Positions 1 to 6,927 are shown, counted from the first letter of the stretch. The stretch is DNA of 7,182 bases from an uncultured Oscillospiraceae bacterium (GCA_900549755.1 URPQ01000079.1:1-7182), one strand, 5' to 3'. Notes: generated from the sequence alone by a model not told the origin. A program made the numbers and translations.

Positions 1-17
1 CTTTCTCCGTATAAATA

Positions 18-3000
18 TCAGTCGGCATAAGAAGCCGTCATATACTTTCGCTCACCGCCCGCTATAAGCGTGTCTGCTCCTATTCTGATAATCTTTACCT
101 CTTTTTTATCGGTATCGATTATATAGGTGTTAAAGCAGTCCTCCGTATAGCCGTCTCTGCTTCTTATAAGGTCAACGCTTTCTGCAAGTGCATTTCCATT
201 TAAAACGCCCTTTGACGCCGTCATACAGGAAACGTTAAGCATAAGCTGAGTATGTGTTGTGGGCAGATACGCTACTCCGTCAATATGCTGATGACCGGTC
301 ATATGCGCCACAAAGGTTGCTTTTGCGTTGCTGAAATCCGCTTTTGCGTGAATATCACGCGCATAAGTATTATTTTCGTCATATGTTTTGTCGATTGAGG
401 TTCTGCCTATAAACGCGTCGATTATATCGGCAATAACCGTAGGAACGCCGTCGCCGGAGGTTTCAAGTTTCTGATAAAATGTATCATCAACGACTTTACG
501 GGTGGATCTTGCATTTTCGGGAGAATGATATGCCAGCACAACGCTGTAGCCCTCGGGCGTGCTGTTAAGCGTATTTATAAGGAAATCCACCTGTGACTGA
601 TTCATATGCATTTCCCAGAATTCCGCGGTGCTTCCGCCCTCGCGCTCATACTGGTCAAGAGTTATCACACGCAGCTTATGCGCGGTGTCATCCTTATAAT
701 AGTAGCCTTTATTTTCGCTGTTCTGATAGCCGTATTCATTATATAGCTTTGAAAACAGCTGATTGAATTTTTTAACATCGGAATCAGCCCCCACCGGCAT
801 AAAGCCTATATCGTGATTGCCGGCTGTTGCTATAACGTTTGTTTTTATTCCGAGCATGGCATTAACGAACGCCGAAAATCCCGTGCGGTCGGCATATGCG
901 GTTATATCGCCGGTAACGGCGGCGAAGTCGGCATGAATCGCTTCGGAAAAATTCATCATATTATGAAGTCTTACAATATCGCCGTGCATATCCGAGCCGT
1001 GGGTTATAACCGCATAATTTCCTCTTTCAACGGCTATTTTTCCCATTTTGGCGAGATTATCGGCTTCGATATTCGCAGAGCTGATATAACGGAGCTTTAA
1101 GCCTGTTTTCTTTATATCCGTGACCTTTTTGGTTTCTATAATATTTCCTTCGGGGTCGATATTGTCCTTATGAGTTACAAACACGCGCACATACAGGTAT
1201 AAATAATGCAGTCTGTATTTATCTCCGTTTTTAAACCATTTTACTATTCCCTTTGTTATATTAACGCCATCGTCGGAATTTAGCGTTGAGCCGGGTCCCG
1301 CAATAAAGCCTACGCGGTAGTCGCTGTTAAGCTCAATATCAAACACCGTGTTTTCAACTGGCAGCTGAACAAGGCTTTCGGTTGTAAGAACGTAACTGTT
1401 ATCCTCTGTAAGCTCCAGCTTTGTGGGAGTTTTGTTCACAAAATCGCCGAGCGGCATTGTTTTGTAATCCGCAGAGCGGCTTGTAACCTGCTCGCCGTAA
1501 TATGTTACATTTTCATTTTTAATGTTATCAAAGTAAACAACATACGGGCGCGCGGCATATTCCGTATTTTTATAGCCCTTGCTGCAGCCGTTTTCGGTCG
1601 CGTTCGGATCGGTTAAAACGGCTGTGTATTTCTCGGGAAGAGTATCACCGTTATTTACTGAATAGTATGCCTTTTTAACGCCCTCTGTGGCTGTTTTAAG
1701 CTCATTTTCGCCCAAAAGTGCGGCGCGGTGGAACAAAACACCGTATTCCTTCATTTCGTAGCGCGTTCTGGTCTGAGGAACAAGCGCCTCTACCTTGAGC
1801 TGACCGTCGGCGTCAATAGTCTTTTCCGAAAGAATAGGAGTATAAGCCTCTGTATAGCACGGACCCGTTACCGTTTCCATACGTATTACGTTGCCGGAAT
1901 CGTCTTTTTTGCTCTTATTGGCATACTGGTCAATATAAATACCCTTACTGTCTGTAAGAAGACTGTCATCTTCAAAGCCGCCGTTTCCTTTACAAAGATC
2001 TGCATCGCCTGTACGGCTACTTTTAACCACAAGGTTATCTATTGCATAATCATATGCGGTTGTGGCATCAGACTTCTTCATATCCTCACCCAGTATAATA
2101 CGGGTTATTGCAAGCTTCTTTGAACTATCAAGGTCAACCTTAACTGTTCCGGTATATTCAACCCAATCTCCCTTTAAGCCGGTAACCTCGCCTTCAAACG
2201 GAACAGGATCTTTAAATGACTCATCGTTATAGCAGTAATAAAGCCAAGCGTTCAGCTTCATCGGTTTATCCCCGTAGTTGTAATATGCCACCGAGACCGT
2301 AAAATCAATTGACTCAAGTTCCTGCTGATGAATTTTTCCGTCCCAAAAATCAAAGCACAAATTTGTATCCCAAAAGCGGTTATACCTGTAAATCCGCAAC
2401 GCTCTGTTTCCCTCATATACGGTTTGCGCGTCGGCGGCTACGGCGCTTATATTCTCGGTTGCCTCTCCGAGCCTTACAAAATCAATTGCGGCTTTAAATC
2501 CGTTATCACCCTCAATCTTATTTTTAACAAAGGTTACGGATGAATCGTAAAGTCCCTCAAAGCCCTCGCTGATAATAGTATTATGCGTACCGTCCTCTGA
2601 AACCTGTTCAACCTTTACTTCGTCGATATATAAATCCGAAAGCACTTCCCTGCTGCCTACGCCGTGGAACAGCAGCGCCGCCGCATAAAGTGAATTATCC
2701 TCGTCTAATGATTTTATTTCGCTTGCGGCAACAACGCCCGAAACAGTCGTCCATTTATCCGAGGTGACGGTTACCTTTTCACTCAGCGTATAGTCCTGAC
2801 TGTAATATTTATCGTTGTAAAACAGTCTTAGTATCGGTTTTATTCCGTTGTCGCTTAAATTTTCGCCGCCCAGCCTGTATGTGGCGGATATAAAGAATTT
2901 ATAGCTTCCGTCGGGGTATTTAACATTTGAGAGATCGGAAAGATTCAGCTTTACCGTATTTTTTGTATTTTGTTCATCGGTATATTTGCCGATTTTAAGA

Positions 3001-3722
3001 GCAAATTCACCCTTATATGCCGAAAAATCGGCCGGTTTTTCCGCTTCCTTCTCACCTAAAAGTACTACCGACTTCACACCATTTATCTCTTTTTCCCAAC
3101 CAACTGAGCCTGCGTCTCCGCTTTCAAAACTTTCGTTGATAGTCACATCGCCGGTTTTTACTATTATCGAATCAACATACAAATCGGATTGTAATTGACG
3201 TCCGTTTGCGCCGTGCAATATCAGCGCCGCAGAATAAAGAGAGTCATCTCCGGTTATTCTGTCCGCAATATCCGTATATTGATCACCGTTATCCCAGCTC
3301 TCGTGTCCTTTGGTTTCGGTCGCGTCAATAGTGGCAGACATTGTAGTCCATTCACCGGAGGTTACCGTTGATGTAACCGGCAGTTCATACGAATCTGCCC
3401 ACCAGCCGGAATTATAGAATAATTTGAGTGACGGCTTTATTCCGCTGTCGCTTAAATTCTCTCCGCCCAGCCTGTATGTTACCGAAACAAAAATTTCAAA
3501 CTTACCGTCGGGATATTTAAGTCCGTTAAGTCCTGACAGATTGATCTTAGGACTTGCAGTTTCCTTAATATCATCCGTATACTTTTCAATTTTCAGAGCG
3601 TATTTTCCGTCATACGCGGTGAACGGCGCGCCCTCCTCAAGCTCTGCCGAAACGCCGAGCATTGCGGAAAAGCAGGCGAATGAAAGTATCAGCGCCAAAA
3701 AAATGGATAATAACTTTTTCAT
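18..3722 (-). CDS. Secreted multimodular calcineurin-like metallophosphoesterase
   Basis: This is a very large exported protein with a phosphoesterase domain at its C-terminus. Residue numbers count from an upstream in-frame ATG at 3734. I prefer the ATG at 3722 (residue 5), because GGAG lies 6 nt before it and nothing similar precedes the first ATG. A lysine start, a hydrophobic core and an alanine-rich cleavage region near residue 30 (VSA/E) form a signal peptide. Three tandem beta-rich modules follow (about 36-194, 235-376 and 432-571), resembling carbohydrate-binding jelly rolls. Residues 575-900 are unassigned. The metallophosphoesterase domain spans about 905-1220 with the full set of metal ligands: SDMHGD (D915, H917), TGD (D943), GNHD (N973, H974), YH (H1070) and GHQH (H1148, H1150). 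The domain is therefore likely active, using two metals on a phosphoester outside the cell; the substrate is unknown. No sortase motif, dockerin or C-terminal membrane segment is visible. No partner gene is intact nearby. Confidence 0.9.
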   Translation of the reverse strand: MKKLLSIFLALILSFACFSAMLGVSAELEEGAPFTAYDGKYALKIEKYTDDIKETASPKINLSGLNGLKYPDGKFEIFVSVTYRLGGENLSDSGIKPSLKLFYNSGWWADSYELPVTSTVTSGEWTTMSATIDATETKGHESWDNGDQYTDIADRITGDDSLYSAALILHGANGRQLQSDLYVDSIIVKTGDVTINESFESGDAGSVGWEKEINGVKSVVLLGEKEAEKPADFSAYKGEFALKIGKYTDEQNTKNTVKLNLSDLSNVKYPDGSYKFFISATYRLGGENLSDNGIKPILRLFYNDKYYSQDYTLSEKVTVTSDKWTTVSGVVAASEIKSLDEDNSLYAAALLFHGVGSREVLSDLYIDEVKVEQVSEDGTHNTIISEGFEGLYDSSVTFVKNKIEGDNGFKAAIDFVRLGEATENISAVAADAQTVYEGNRALRIYRYNRFWDTNLCFDFWDGKIHQQELESIDFTVSVAYYNYGDKPMKLNAWLYYCYNDESFKDPVPFEGEVTGLKGDWVEYTGTVKVDLDSSKKLAITRIILGEDMKKSDATTAYDYAIDNLVVKSSRTGDADLCKGNGGFEDDSLLTDSKGIYIDQYANKSKKDDSGNVIRMETVTGPCYTEAYTPILSEKTIDADGQLKVEALVPQTRTRYEMKEYGVLFHRAALLGENELKTATEGVKKAYYSVNNGDTLPEKYTAVLTDPNATENGCSKGYKNTEYAARPYVVYFDNIKNENVTYYGEQVTSRSADYKTMPLGDFVNKTPTKLELTEDNSYVLTTESLVQLPVENTVFDIELNSDYRVGFIAGPGSTLNSDDGVNITKGIVKWFKNGDKYRLHYLYLYVRVFVTHKDNIDPEGNIIETKKVTDIKKTGLKLRYISSANIEADNLAKMGKIAVERGNYAVITHGSDMHGDIVRLHNMMNFSEAIHADFAAVTGDITAYADRTGFSAFVNAMLGIKTNVIATAGNHDIGFMPVGADSDVKKFNQLFSKLYNEYGYQNSENKGYYYKDDTAHKLRVITLDQYEREGGSTAEFWEMHMNQSQVDFLINTLNSTPEGYSVVLAYHSPENARSTRKVVDDTFYQKLETSGDGVPTVIADIIDAFIGRTSIDKTYDENNTYARDIHAKADFSNAKATFVAHMTGHQHIDGVAYLPTTHTQLMLNVSCMTASKGVLNGNALAESVDLIRSRDGYTEDCFNTYIIDTDKKEVKIIRIGADTLIAGGERKYMTASYAD
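2607..3629 (-). repeat. Two close tandem modules inside the secreted phosphoesterase gene
   Basis: Modules 1 (residues 36-194) and 2 (residues 235-376) repeat the same signatures in order: F-[TS]-A-Y-x-G-x-[YF]-A-L-K-I, KYPDG, TYRLGGENLSD, G-I-K-P, WTT, SLY-A-A-L, HG and SDLY-[IV]-D. The DNA is close to identical over about 48 bp (2835-2882 and 3435-3482). A third, more divergent module (about 2022-2441) keeps RALRIYRY, a WVEYTGT segment and YAIDNLVVK. The pattern indicates duplication of a beta-sandwich module. The carbohydrate-binding role is an inference from the fold-like pattern, not from a recognised family. Confidence 0.75.
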
Positions 3723-3737
3723 AACAAGCTCCATTCT

Positions 3738-3753
3738 GCCGTTTATTAACGGC
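3738..3753. other. Perfect 6-bp inverted repeat before the phosphoesterase start
   Basis: GCCGTT-TATT-AACGGC is a perfect dyad 15 bp upstream of the preferred start. On the minus strand it would form a small leader hairpin just before the GGAG site and has no T tract after it. On the plus strand it is followed by TTATTTGTTTTTTG, which looks like an intrinsic terminator, but no intact plus-strand gene feeds into it. It could be an operator, a leader hairpin or a chance dyad. Confidence 0.3.
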
Positions 3754-3780
3754 TTATTTGTTTTTTGCCGAAAGGGGTTT

Positions 3781-4107
3781 TTACTGTTCAGGGCTTACGG
3801 AACGCTTTTTGTTTGCCTTTTTTACGGATATTATCACGATAACCGCCGCTGCCGCGGCAACGATTACTGCCGCAATAGAAATTATCAGCACTGCAGGTAT
3901 GCCGCCCTTGGTTTCCTCCGCAGGCTTTATATCGCTGTCTGATTGCTTGTTTCCGCTGTTGTCCTTGCCCTGTGAACCGTTTGCCGTGTTATTGTTCACG
4001 GTGTCGGTGCCGGGAACAGAGTCAATATCCGTATTATTACTTAAAAGGCGGAATTCACTGCCGTCGCGGTCTGACGCCGCAGCTCCCTTGCCCTCAACAA
4101 TAGCCAT
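3781..4107 (-). pseudogene. C-terminal remnant of a membrane-anchored surface protein
   Basis: The readable part, about 108 residues from an internal ATG at 4107, is a typical tail of a bacterial surface protein. It has a polar low-complexity linker rich in N, D, S, G and T, then a hydrophobic segment of roughly 28 residues starting GGIPAVLIIS, then a basic KKANKKR stop-transfer tail. No signal peptide or catalytic domain remains. The frame stays open up to 4158, but those extra 17 codons are antisense to an AraC coding region and are not credible. No ribosome-binding site precedes the ATG at 4107. I read this as the 3' end of a larger gene whose front was deleted. It ends 46 bp before the phosphoesterase reading frame on the same strand, so the lost gene was probably its upstream neighbour. 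A small expressed anchor protein is possible but less likely. Confidence 0.6.
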
Positions 4108-4421
4108 TTTATGTTGAAAAGCACTATAATGAGGATATAAGCCTTGACGAGGTTGCAAATCTCGTTAATTATTCGCCGCAGTATTTCTGCCGCATTTTCA
4201 AGGACACAACCGATAAAACATTTATCGACTATCTTAACTGCTTTCGGATAAACGTCGCTAAAAAAATGATAATCAACACAAATGAATCAATATACAACAT
4301 TTATATCAAAACAGGCTTTTCGAGCTTCAGCTATTTTAACCGGATATTTAAAAAATACAGCAAGTTCAGCCCTACCGAGTACAGGCAGGTATTTTTAGAC
4401 AAGCAAAGTGCGGCAGACTGA
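4104..4421 (+). pseudogene. AraC-family regulator remnant (C-terminal DNA-binding domain only)
   Basis: Reading from 4104 gives about 105 residues that match the AraC/XylS double helix-turn-helix domain almost from its first helix: YVEKHYNEDISLDEVA, then YSPQYFCRIFKD, then FIDYLNCFRI and AKKMI, then TGFSSFSYFNRIFKKY and the closing FSPTEYRQ. These are the usual conserved positions of the family. An in-frame TAG at 4101 and the adjoining surface-protein tail end the homology exactly where the domain begins. The sensor or N-terminal domain, start codon and ribosome-binding site are all absent. AraC regulators are usually 250-750 residues, so this is a truncated relic. It probably once controlled a divergently transcribed gene, perhaps the lost surface-protein gene beside it. 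Confidence 0.88.
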
Positions 4422-4424
4422 TAT

Positions 4425-4445
4425 GCGGCAGATAAATACTGCCGC
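4425..4445. repeat. Perfect 7-bp hairpin after the AraC remnant
   Basis: GCGGCAG-ATAAATA-CTGCCGC starts 3 nt after the AraC stop codon. The position suits a transcription terminator, but no T run follows on the plus strand (GACAGCACTG), so efficient intrinsic termination is doubtful. TGCGGCAGA also occurs as a direct repeat overlapping the end of the reading frame (4409-4417 and 4424-4432). Confidence 0.4.
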
Positions 4446-4645
4446 GACAGCACTGCGTATTTCAAAATGTCCTGACAAAAACGGCGAAGTCGAATCACAT
4501 TGTTATTGACAGCTACCGCCGAATCGTAGCATAATGCACCGACAGCAAGACAGCCGGGCGGTATATGGACGCGATGATGGTTTAACACTTCGGCGGCTGG
4601 GATGCGTTTTTCAAGTCTGTAAATAAATCACGGGAGGAAAAGTAA
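4436..4645 (+). pseudogene. Unrecognised coding remnant with two in-frame TAA codons
   Basis: One plus-strand frame reads as plausible protein from about 4436 to a TAA at 4643, interrupted by TAA at 4532 and 4583. The segments include KSNHIVIDSYRRIVA, then SKTAGRYMDAMMV, then HFGGWDAFFKSVNKSREEK. The composition is protein-like across both stops, which suggests nonsense mutations (for example CAA to TAA) in a dead gene. I do not recognise the family; a helical regulator C-terminus is one guess. The last codons overlap a GGGAGG ribosome-binding site, and the stop lies 1 nt before the ATG of the next remnant, so the two were once a tightly coupled pair. An alternative is non-coding DNA with a chance open frame. 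Confidence 0.4.
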
Positions 4646-4646
4646 T

Positions 4647-4942
4647 ATGAAATACAACGGTTTTTATTTCTGGATGTTCAAAAGCCCGATGAAAAAGGTT
4701 CTGGCAGAGAAATACGGCAAGGAATATGCCGCCGACATTATGAAAAATAGCAAAAAGGTCTATCGACAACCGTGCAGGAAATGATGCGCCGCCCGCTCTA
4801 TCATATCAAGTGGTATTTTGCAAAGACCGACTTAAATACCGACAAGGGCAAGGCGGAGAACAAAAAGAGTGTCGTCAAATACGCCAAATGGTACACACCG
4901 GAAAAGGAGAAGCAATACCCTAAAGCCGTATTTTTACAATAA
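4647..4942 (+). pseudogene. Remnant resembling L-2-amino-thiazoline-4-carboxylate hydrolase
   Basis: The gene starts well: CGGGAGGAAAAG lies just upstream of ATG 4647, and the first 40 residues (MKYNGFYFWMFKSPMKKVL, then EKYGKEYAADIM and KKVYR) look like a normal N-terminus. The frame then fails at TGA 4782. A second frame, open from 4751, continues with VQEMMRRPLYHIKWYFAKTD, NTDKGKA, VKYAKWYTPEKEKQYPK and stops at 4940-4942. The two blocks look like separated parts of one protein joined out of frame near 4762-4775, with an internal stretch missing and the C-terminal catalytic half lost. From memory, the N-terminal and KWYTPEKEKQYP patterns resemble the ATC-hydrolase-like family in Clostridia, whose members are about 200-250 residues. 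The family call is tentative; the broken state is clear. Confidence 0.55.
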
Positions 4943-4985
4943 AACAAAGGCGATGGCTTCCAGACGGTTGCTATCACCTTTGTTT
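4942..4985. terminator. Long hairpin, probable terminator for the SPOCS/LysM gene
   Basis: Two 16-nt arms (4942-4957 and 4970-4985) pair around a 12-nt loop. They form AAACAAAGG/CCTTTGTTT plus seven further positions with one mismatch and one G-T pair. The hairpin lies about 30 bp beyond the minus-strand stop at 5015. On that strand the descending arm ends in CCTTTGTTTTATTG, giving a U-rich tail. It may also act on plus-strand read-through from the remnants, whose last stop codon touches the stem. Confidence 0.6.
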
Positions 4986-5014
4986 CCGTATTTTCTCGGT
5001 TTCACATAATATTA

Positions 5015-6544
5015 TTAAAGTGCAGGTATTAAAAGCATTTTGCCCTCGGGCAGACACTCGCTTTCCAGCTCGTTTATTTTCATTATTTCGTTAACGCTGG
5101 CATTATAGTGCTTTGCAATATCCCAGACGCATTCTCCCTCACCTGTGAAATAAATTGTCATTGCACATTTTGCGGTTTGCTGCGCGGGTGTGTTTTCGTC
5201 AATTTCAATATCCGTTATGATTGACATTTTCCTACATTCATATATTGCGGCGTTTATTCCTATATCAATCCTCAGTTCTATATTCTGCTCGCCGGTTATG
5301 GTGTAGCCGCAGGAGAGCATTTCAATTTCCGGCTCGCTGCGCAGCGACTCCGGGCTGCATTTTATGGGATATCTGTATTCAAAATCAATCGCCTTTTCGG
5401 AATATGCGCTTTTGTTATCATCGTCTCCCGTTATAAGGCACACAACTGCGGTTCCGCATATAACCATATTTCCCGGTTCAAATTTCGTACTTACCGACTG
5501 CATATCGCACCACAGGTCAAAAACCTGCGACAGCGGTTCGTCAAGATCAATATTTTTTTTACAGTGATACGTTTCCCGTACGTTATCGCATATCCTTTCA
5601 AAGCATATATTTTCCTTTTTAATGTCGGCACGGTGCTTGCGTGAGTAAGCGTCGGTAATAACCGCCAGGTCATTGCCACAATAGGCGCTGCAGGAAAGCA
5701 GCAGCTTGGCAGTCAGCGCAAAGCTCTTGGTTTCCCCTTCGGATATGCGCGGTTTTATTTCCAGAAATGCCATATCTGCGCGCGTATCGCATTCGCAGGA
5801 ATCGTTTACGCCATCCATATCAACAATCTGACTGAACGGAATAACCGTTTTAACCGTCTGCGGAGCGTTTCCCTCCTCAGTGCAGTAGAGAATGCGCACC
5901 GCCATATCGCCCTTTACCACAATTTTATCGTTTATAATCTTGCTTTCCCTGATACATGGGTTAGCGTCATAACGCAGGATCCTGCAAACAGCCGGCTGCC
6001 CCTGCCCTATCGGTATATCCTCCTCTATCATGAGGTATTTTTCGGAATATCCCATAGGCACGGTTGCGGGCGCGCTTTCGCATTTCTGCTCTATTCCGCA
6101 GCCGTCCGCGTCGGACACAATATCGGTTGATTTACGCCTGAAAACCTTTACCGTAATGCCCACCGCGCCGTGAATATCTACCTTTCTGCCCGTAACTGCG
6201 CGGCAGTTTATGTATTCGCACTTAGCCTTAACCGAGAGGTTCCCGCCGTTACATTCCTCGCTCATTTCAAGATTTTTGCTGAACGGATACTGATATTCAT
6301 AAGAACAAAGCTGCCCTCCGTCGTCAGAGTACAGCACGGTAATACAAACGCTGCCGTCTATCGTGATGTTTTTACCGTTTATGCTTTTAGCCGAAATTCC
6401 GGCAAAAGCCCTGCACTTGAAAATTTTTGAAATATCGGGGCAATAATCGGGCAGAGTCAGATCCACGTCTATCGGCTGCTCGGCGCTTTCGTTGAATAAG
6501 GTATCATTGTAAAAAATACTTGTTCTGATCATTTTTTCTTCCAT
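5015..6544 (-). CDS. SipL-like SPOCS (DUF3794) domain protein with C-terminal LysM
   Basis: This 509-residue protein has the layout of the clostridial spore morphogenesis protein SipL: three SPOCS/DUF3794-type beta domains (about 10-135, 165-290 and 320-435) and a C-terminal LysM domain (about 464-509, with YFTGEGECVWDIAKHY and NEIMKIN). In Clostridioides difficile, SipL binds the SpoIVA ATPase through its LysM region and is needed for coat assembly around the forespore; the same mother-cell role is inferred here. The opening VDLTLPDYCPDISKI is a strong SPOCS signature. There is no signal peptide or membrane segment, as expected for a mother-cell protein. The start at 6544 has AGAGAGGAAAG upstream with good spacing; an ATG at 6532 is a weaker alternative. 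I count 28 cysteines (about 5.5%), an unusually high number. The gene stands alone, with the hairpin at 4942-4985 downstream and a divergent tRNA transcript upstream. Confidence 0.9.
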   Translation of the reverse strand: MEEKMIRTSIFYNDTLFNESAEQPIDVDLTLPDYCPDISKIFKCRAFAGISAKSINGKNITIDGSVCITVLYSDDGGQLCSYEYQYPFSKNLEMSEECNGGNLSVKAKCEYINCRAVTGRKVDIHGAVGITVKVFRRKSTDIVSDADGCGIEQKCESAPATVPMGYSEKYLMIEEDIPIGQGQPAVCRILRYDANPCIRESKIINDKIVVKGDMAVRILYCTEEGNAPQTVKTVIPFSQIVDMDGVNDSCECDTRADMAFLEIKPRISEGETKSFALTAKLLLSCSAYCGNDLAVITDAYSRKHRADIKKENICFERICDNVRETYHCKKNIDLDEPLSQVFDLWCDMQSVSTKFEPGNMVICGTAVVCLITGDDDNKSAYSEKAIDFEYRYPIKCSPESLRSEPEIEMLSCGYTITGEQNIELRIDIGINAAIYECRKMSIITDIEIDENTPAQQTAKCAMTIYFTGEGECVWDIAKHYNASVNEIMKINELESECLPEGKMLLIPAL

Positions 6545-6577
6545 ATTTCTTTCCTCTCTCTGTGCGTTATTTAGTAA

Positions 6578-6605
6578 ATAGTATTCGGCGCGGCGGCGAA
6601 TTATT
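6578..6605 (-). promoter_or_regulatory. Possible sporulation-type (sigma-E-like) promoter for the SPOCS/LysM gene
   Basis: On the minus strand, AATAATT and AATACTAT are separated by 13 bp and lie about 35-60 bp upstream of the start codon. The second box differs at two positions from the CATACAAT-like -10 used by mother-cell sigma-E, which controls sipL-type genes elsewhere. The match is weak and based on spacing and role more than on sequence. Confidence 0.22.
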
Positions 6606-6656
6606 CCGCCCCGAACCCGTTTTTTCTGAAATATTTCAAAACTTTGTACTTTTTAC

Positions 6657-6685
6657 TTGACATTTACGTTTGAAATAAATATAAT
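6657..6685 (+). promoter_or_regulatory. Perfect consensus housekeeping promoter for the tRNA-Ser array
   Basis: TTGACA (6657-6662) and TATAAT (6680-6685) are separated by exactly 17 bp in an A/T-rich setting, the ideal sigma-A/sigma-70 arrangement. Transcription would start near 6691-6693, about 35 nt before the first tRNA-like unit. Promoters this close to consensus are typical of stable RNA genes. No other good promoter is evident before the tRNA at 7110, so the two tRNA-like units are probably part of its transcript. Confidence 0.85.
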
Positions 6686-6690
6686 AATAT

Positions 6691-6718
6691 AGCTGTCTGT
6701 TTTTAAAATGACAGTGCT
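6691..6718 (+). repeat. Hairpin at the expected 5' end of the tRNA transcript
   Basis: AGC-TGTC pairs with GACA-(GT)-GCT across a loop that contains TTTTTAAAAT, with a 2-nt bulge. It would sit at or next to the predicted transcription start, before the first tRNA-like unit, and could be a processing or stability element. The stem is short, so the call is modest. Confidence 0.35.
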
Positions 6719-6726
6719 ATTTATAC

Positions 6727-6794
6727 GGAGACGTATCGAAGTGGTCATAACGGACATGACTCGAAATTTAGGCTGAATATGTGAATTTCGTCCG
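6727..6794 (+). pseudogene. tRNA-Ser(CGA)-like unit 1, 5' half only
   Basis: GGAGACG, TA, a TCG/CGG D-stem enclosing the D-loop AAGTGGTCATAA, then CATGA and the seven-base loop CTCGAAA follow the standard layout of a bacterial tRNA-Ser up to an anticodon CGA at 6762-6764. The expected 3' arm of the anticodon stem (TCATG) is replaced by TTTAG. No long variable arm or GGTTCGAATCC T arm follows. CGTCC at 6789-6793 can pair with GG-ACG of the 5' end if AG bulges out. CGAAATT of the loop can instead pair perfectly with AATTTCG at 6784-6790. It is not a working tRNA as written: either a decayed gene, an attachment-site relic, or a tRNA mimic. Confidence 0.55.
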
Positions 6795-6797
6795 CTC

Positions 6798-6824
6798 GAA
6801 AACACCTGCTAATACCAGGTTTTC
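6798..6824 (+). repeat. Spacer hairpin in unit 1
   Basis: GAAAAC-(AC)-CTG pairs with CAG-GTTTTC around CTAATAC: nine pairs with a 2-nt bulge. It starts 3 nt after the tRNA-like unit and has the A-tract/T-tract shape of a weak intrinsic terminator or a processing stem. The matching position in unit 2 (7000-7024) keeps AAAA and TTTT but has CCC/GGG in place of CTG/CAG. Confidence 0.4.
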
Positions 6825-6870
6825 AAAGTTTCAAATCTAATAATTTTTAGCTTTCTCTCCTGCTTTTCTC

Positions 6871-6896
6871 TCCAAAGGATTTTTGAGTGCTTTGGA
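6871..6896 (+). repeat. Second hairpin of unit 1
   Basis: TCCAAAG and CTTTGGA form a perfect 7-bp stem around GATTTTTGAGTG, 31 bp before the second tRNA-like unit. A counterpart occurs at the same relative place in unit 2 (7067-7092). Confidence 0.45.
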
Positions 6897-6927
6897 AACG
6901 ACGAGAATAGCGGGCGGAAATAGACAC

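Noticed and set aside
813..2543. Several plus-strand open frames opposite the phosphoesterase gene
   Set aside because: They are shadows of a strongly coding minus strand, with no start signals or domain content of their own.
4108..4158. Upstream extension of the surface-anchor reading frame
   Set aside because: These codons are exactly antisense to the conserved first helix of the AraC DNA-binding domain and have no start signals.
4425..4445. Firm intrinsic terminator after the AraC remnant
   Set aside because: The stem is perfect but no T run follows, so it is listed only as a hairpin.
4331..4588. Minus-strand 85-residue open frame
   Set aside because: It runs antisense to the AraC remnant and the following coding-like stretch, has no recognisable motif and no ribosome-binding site.
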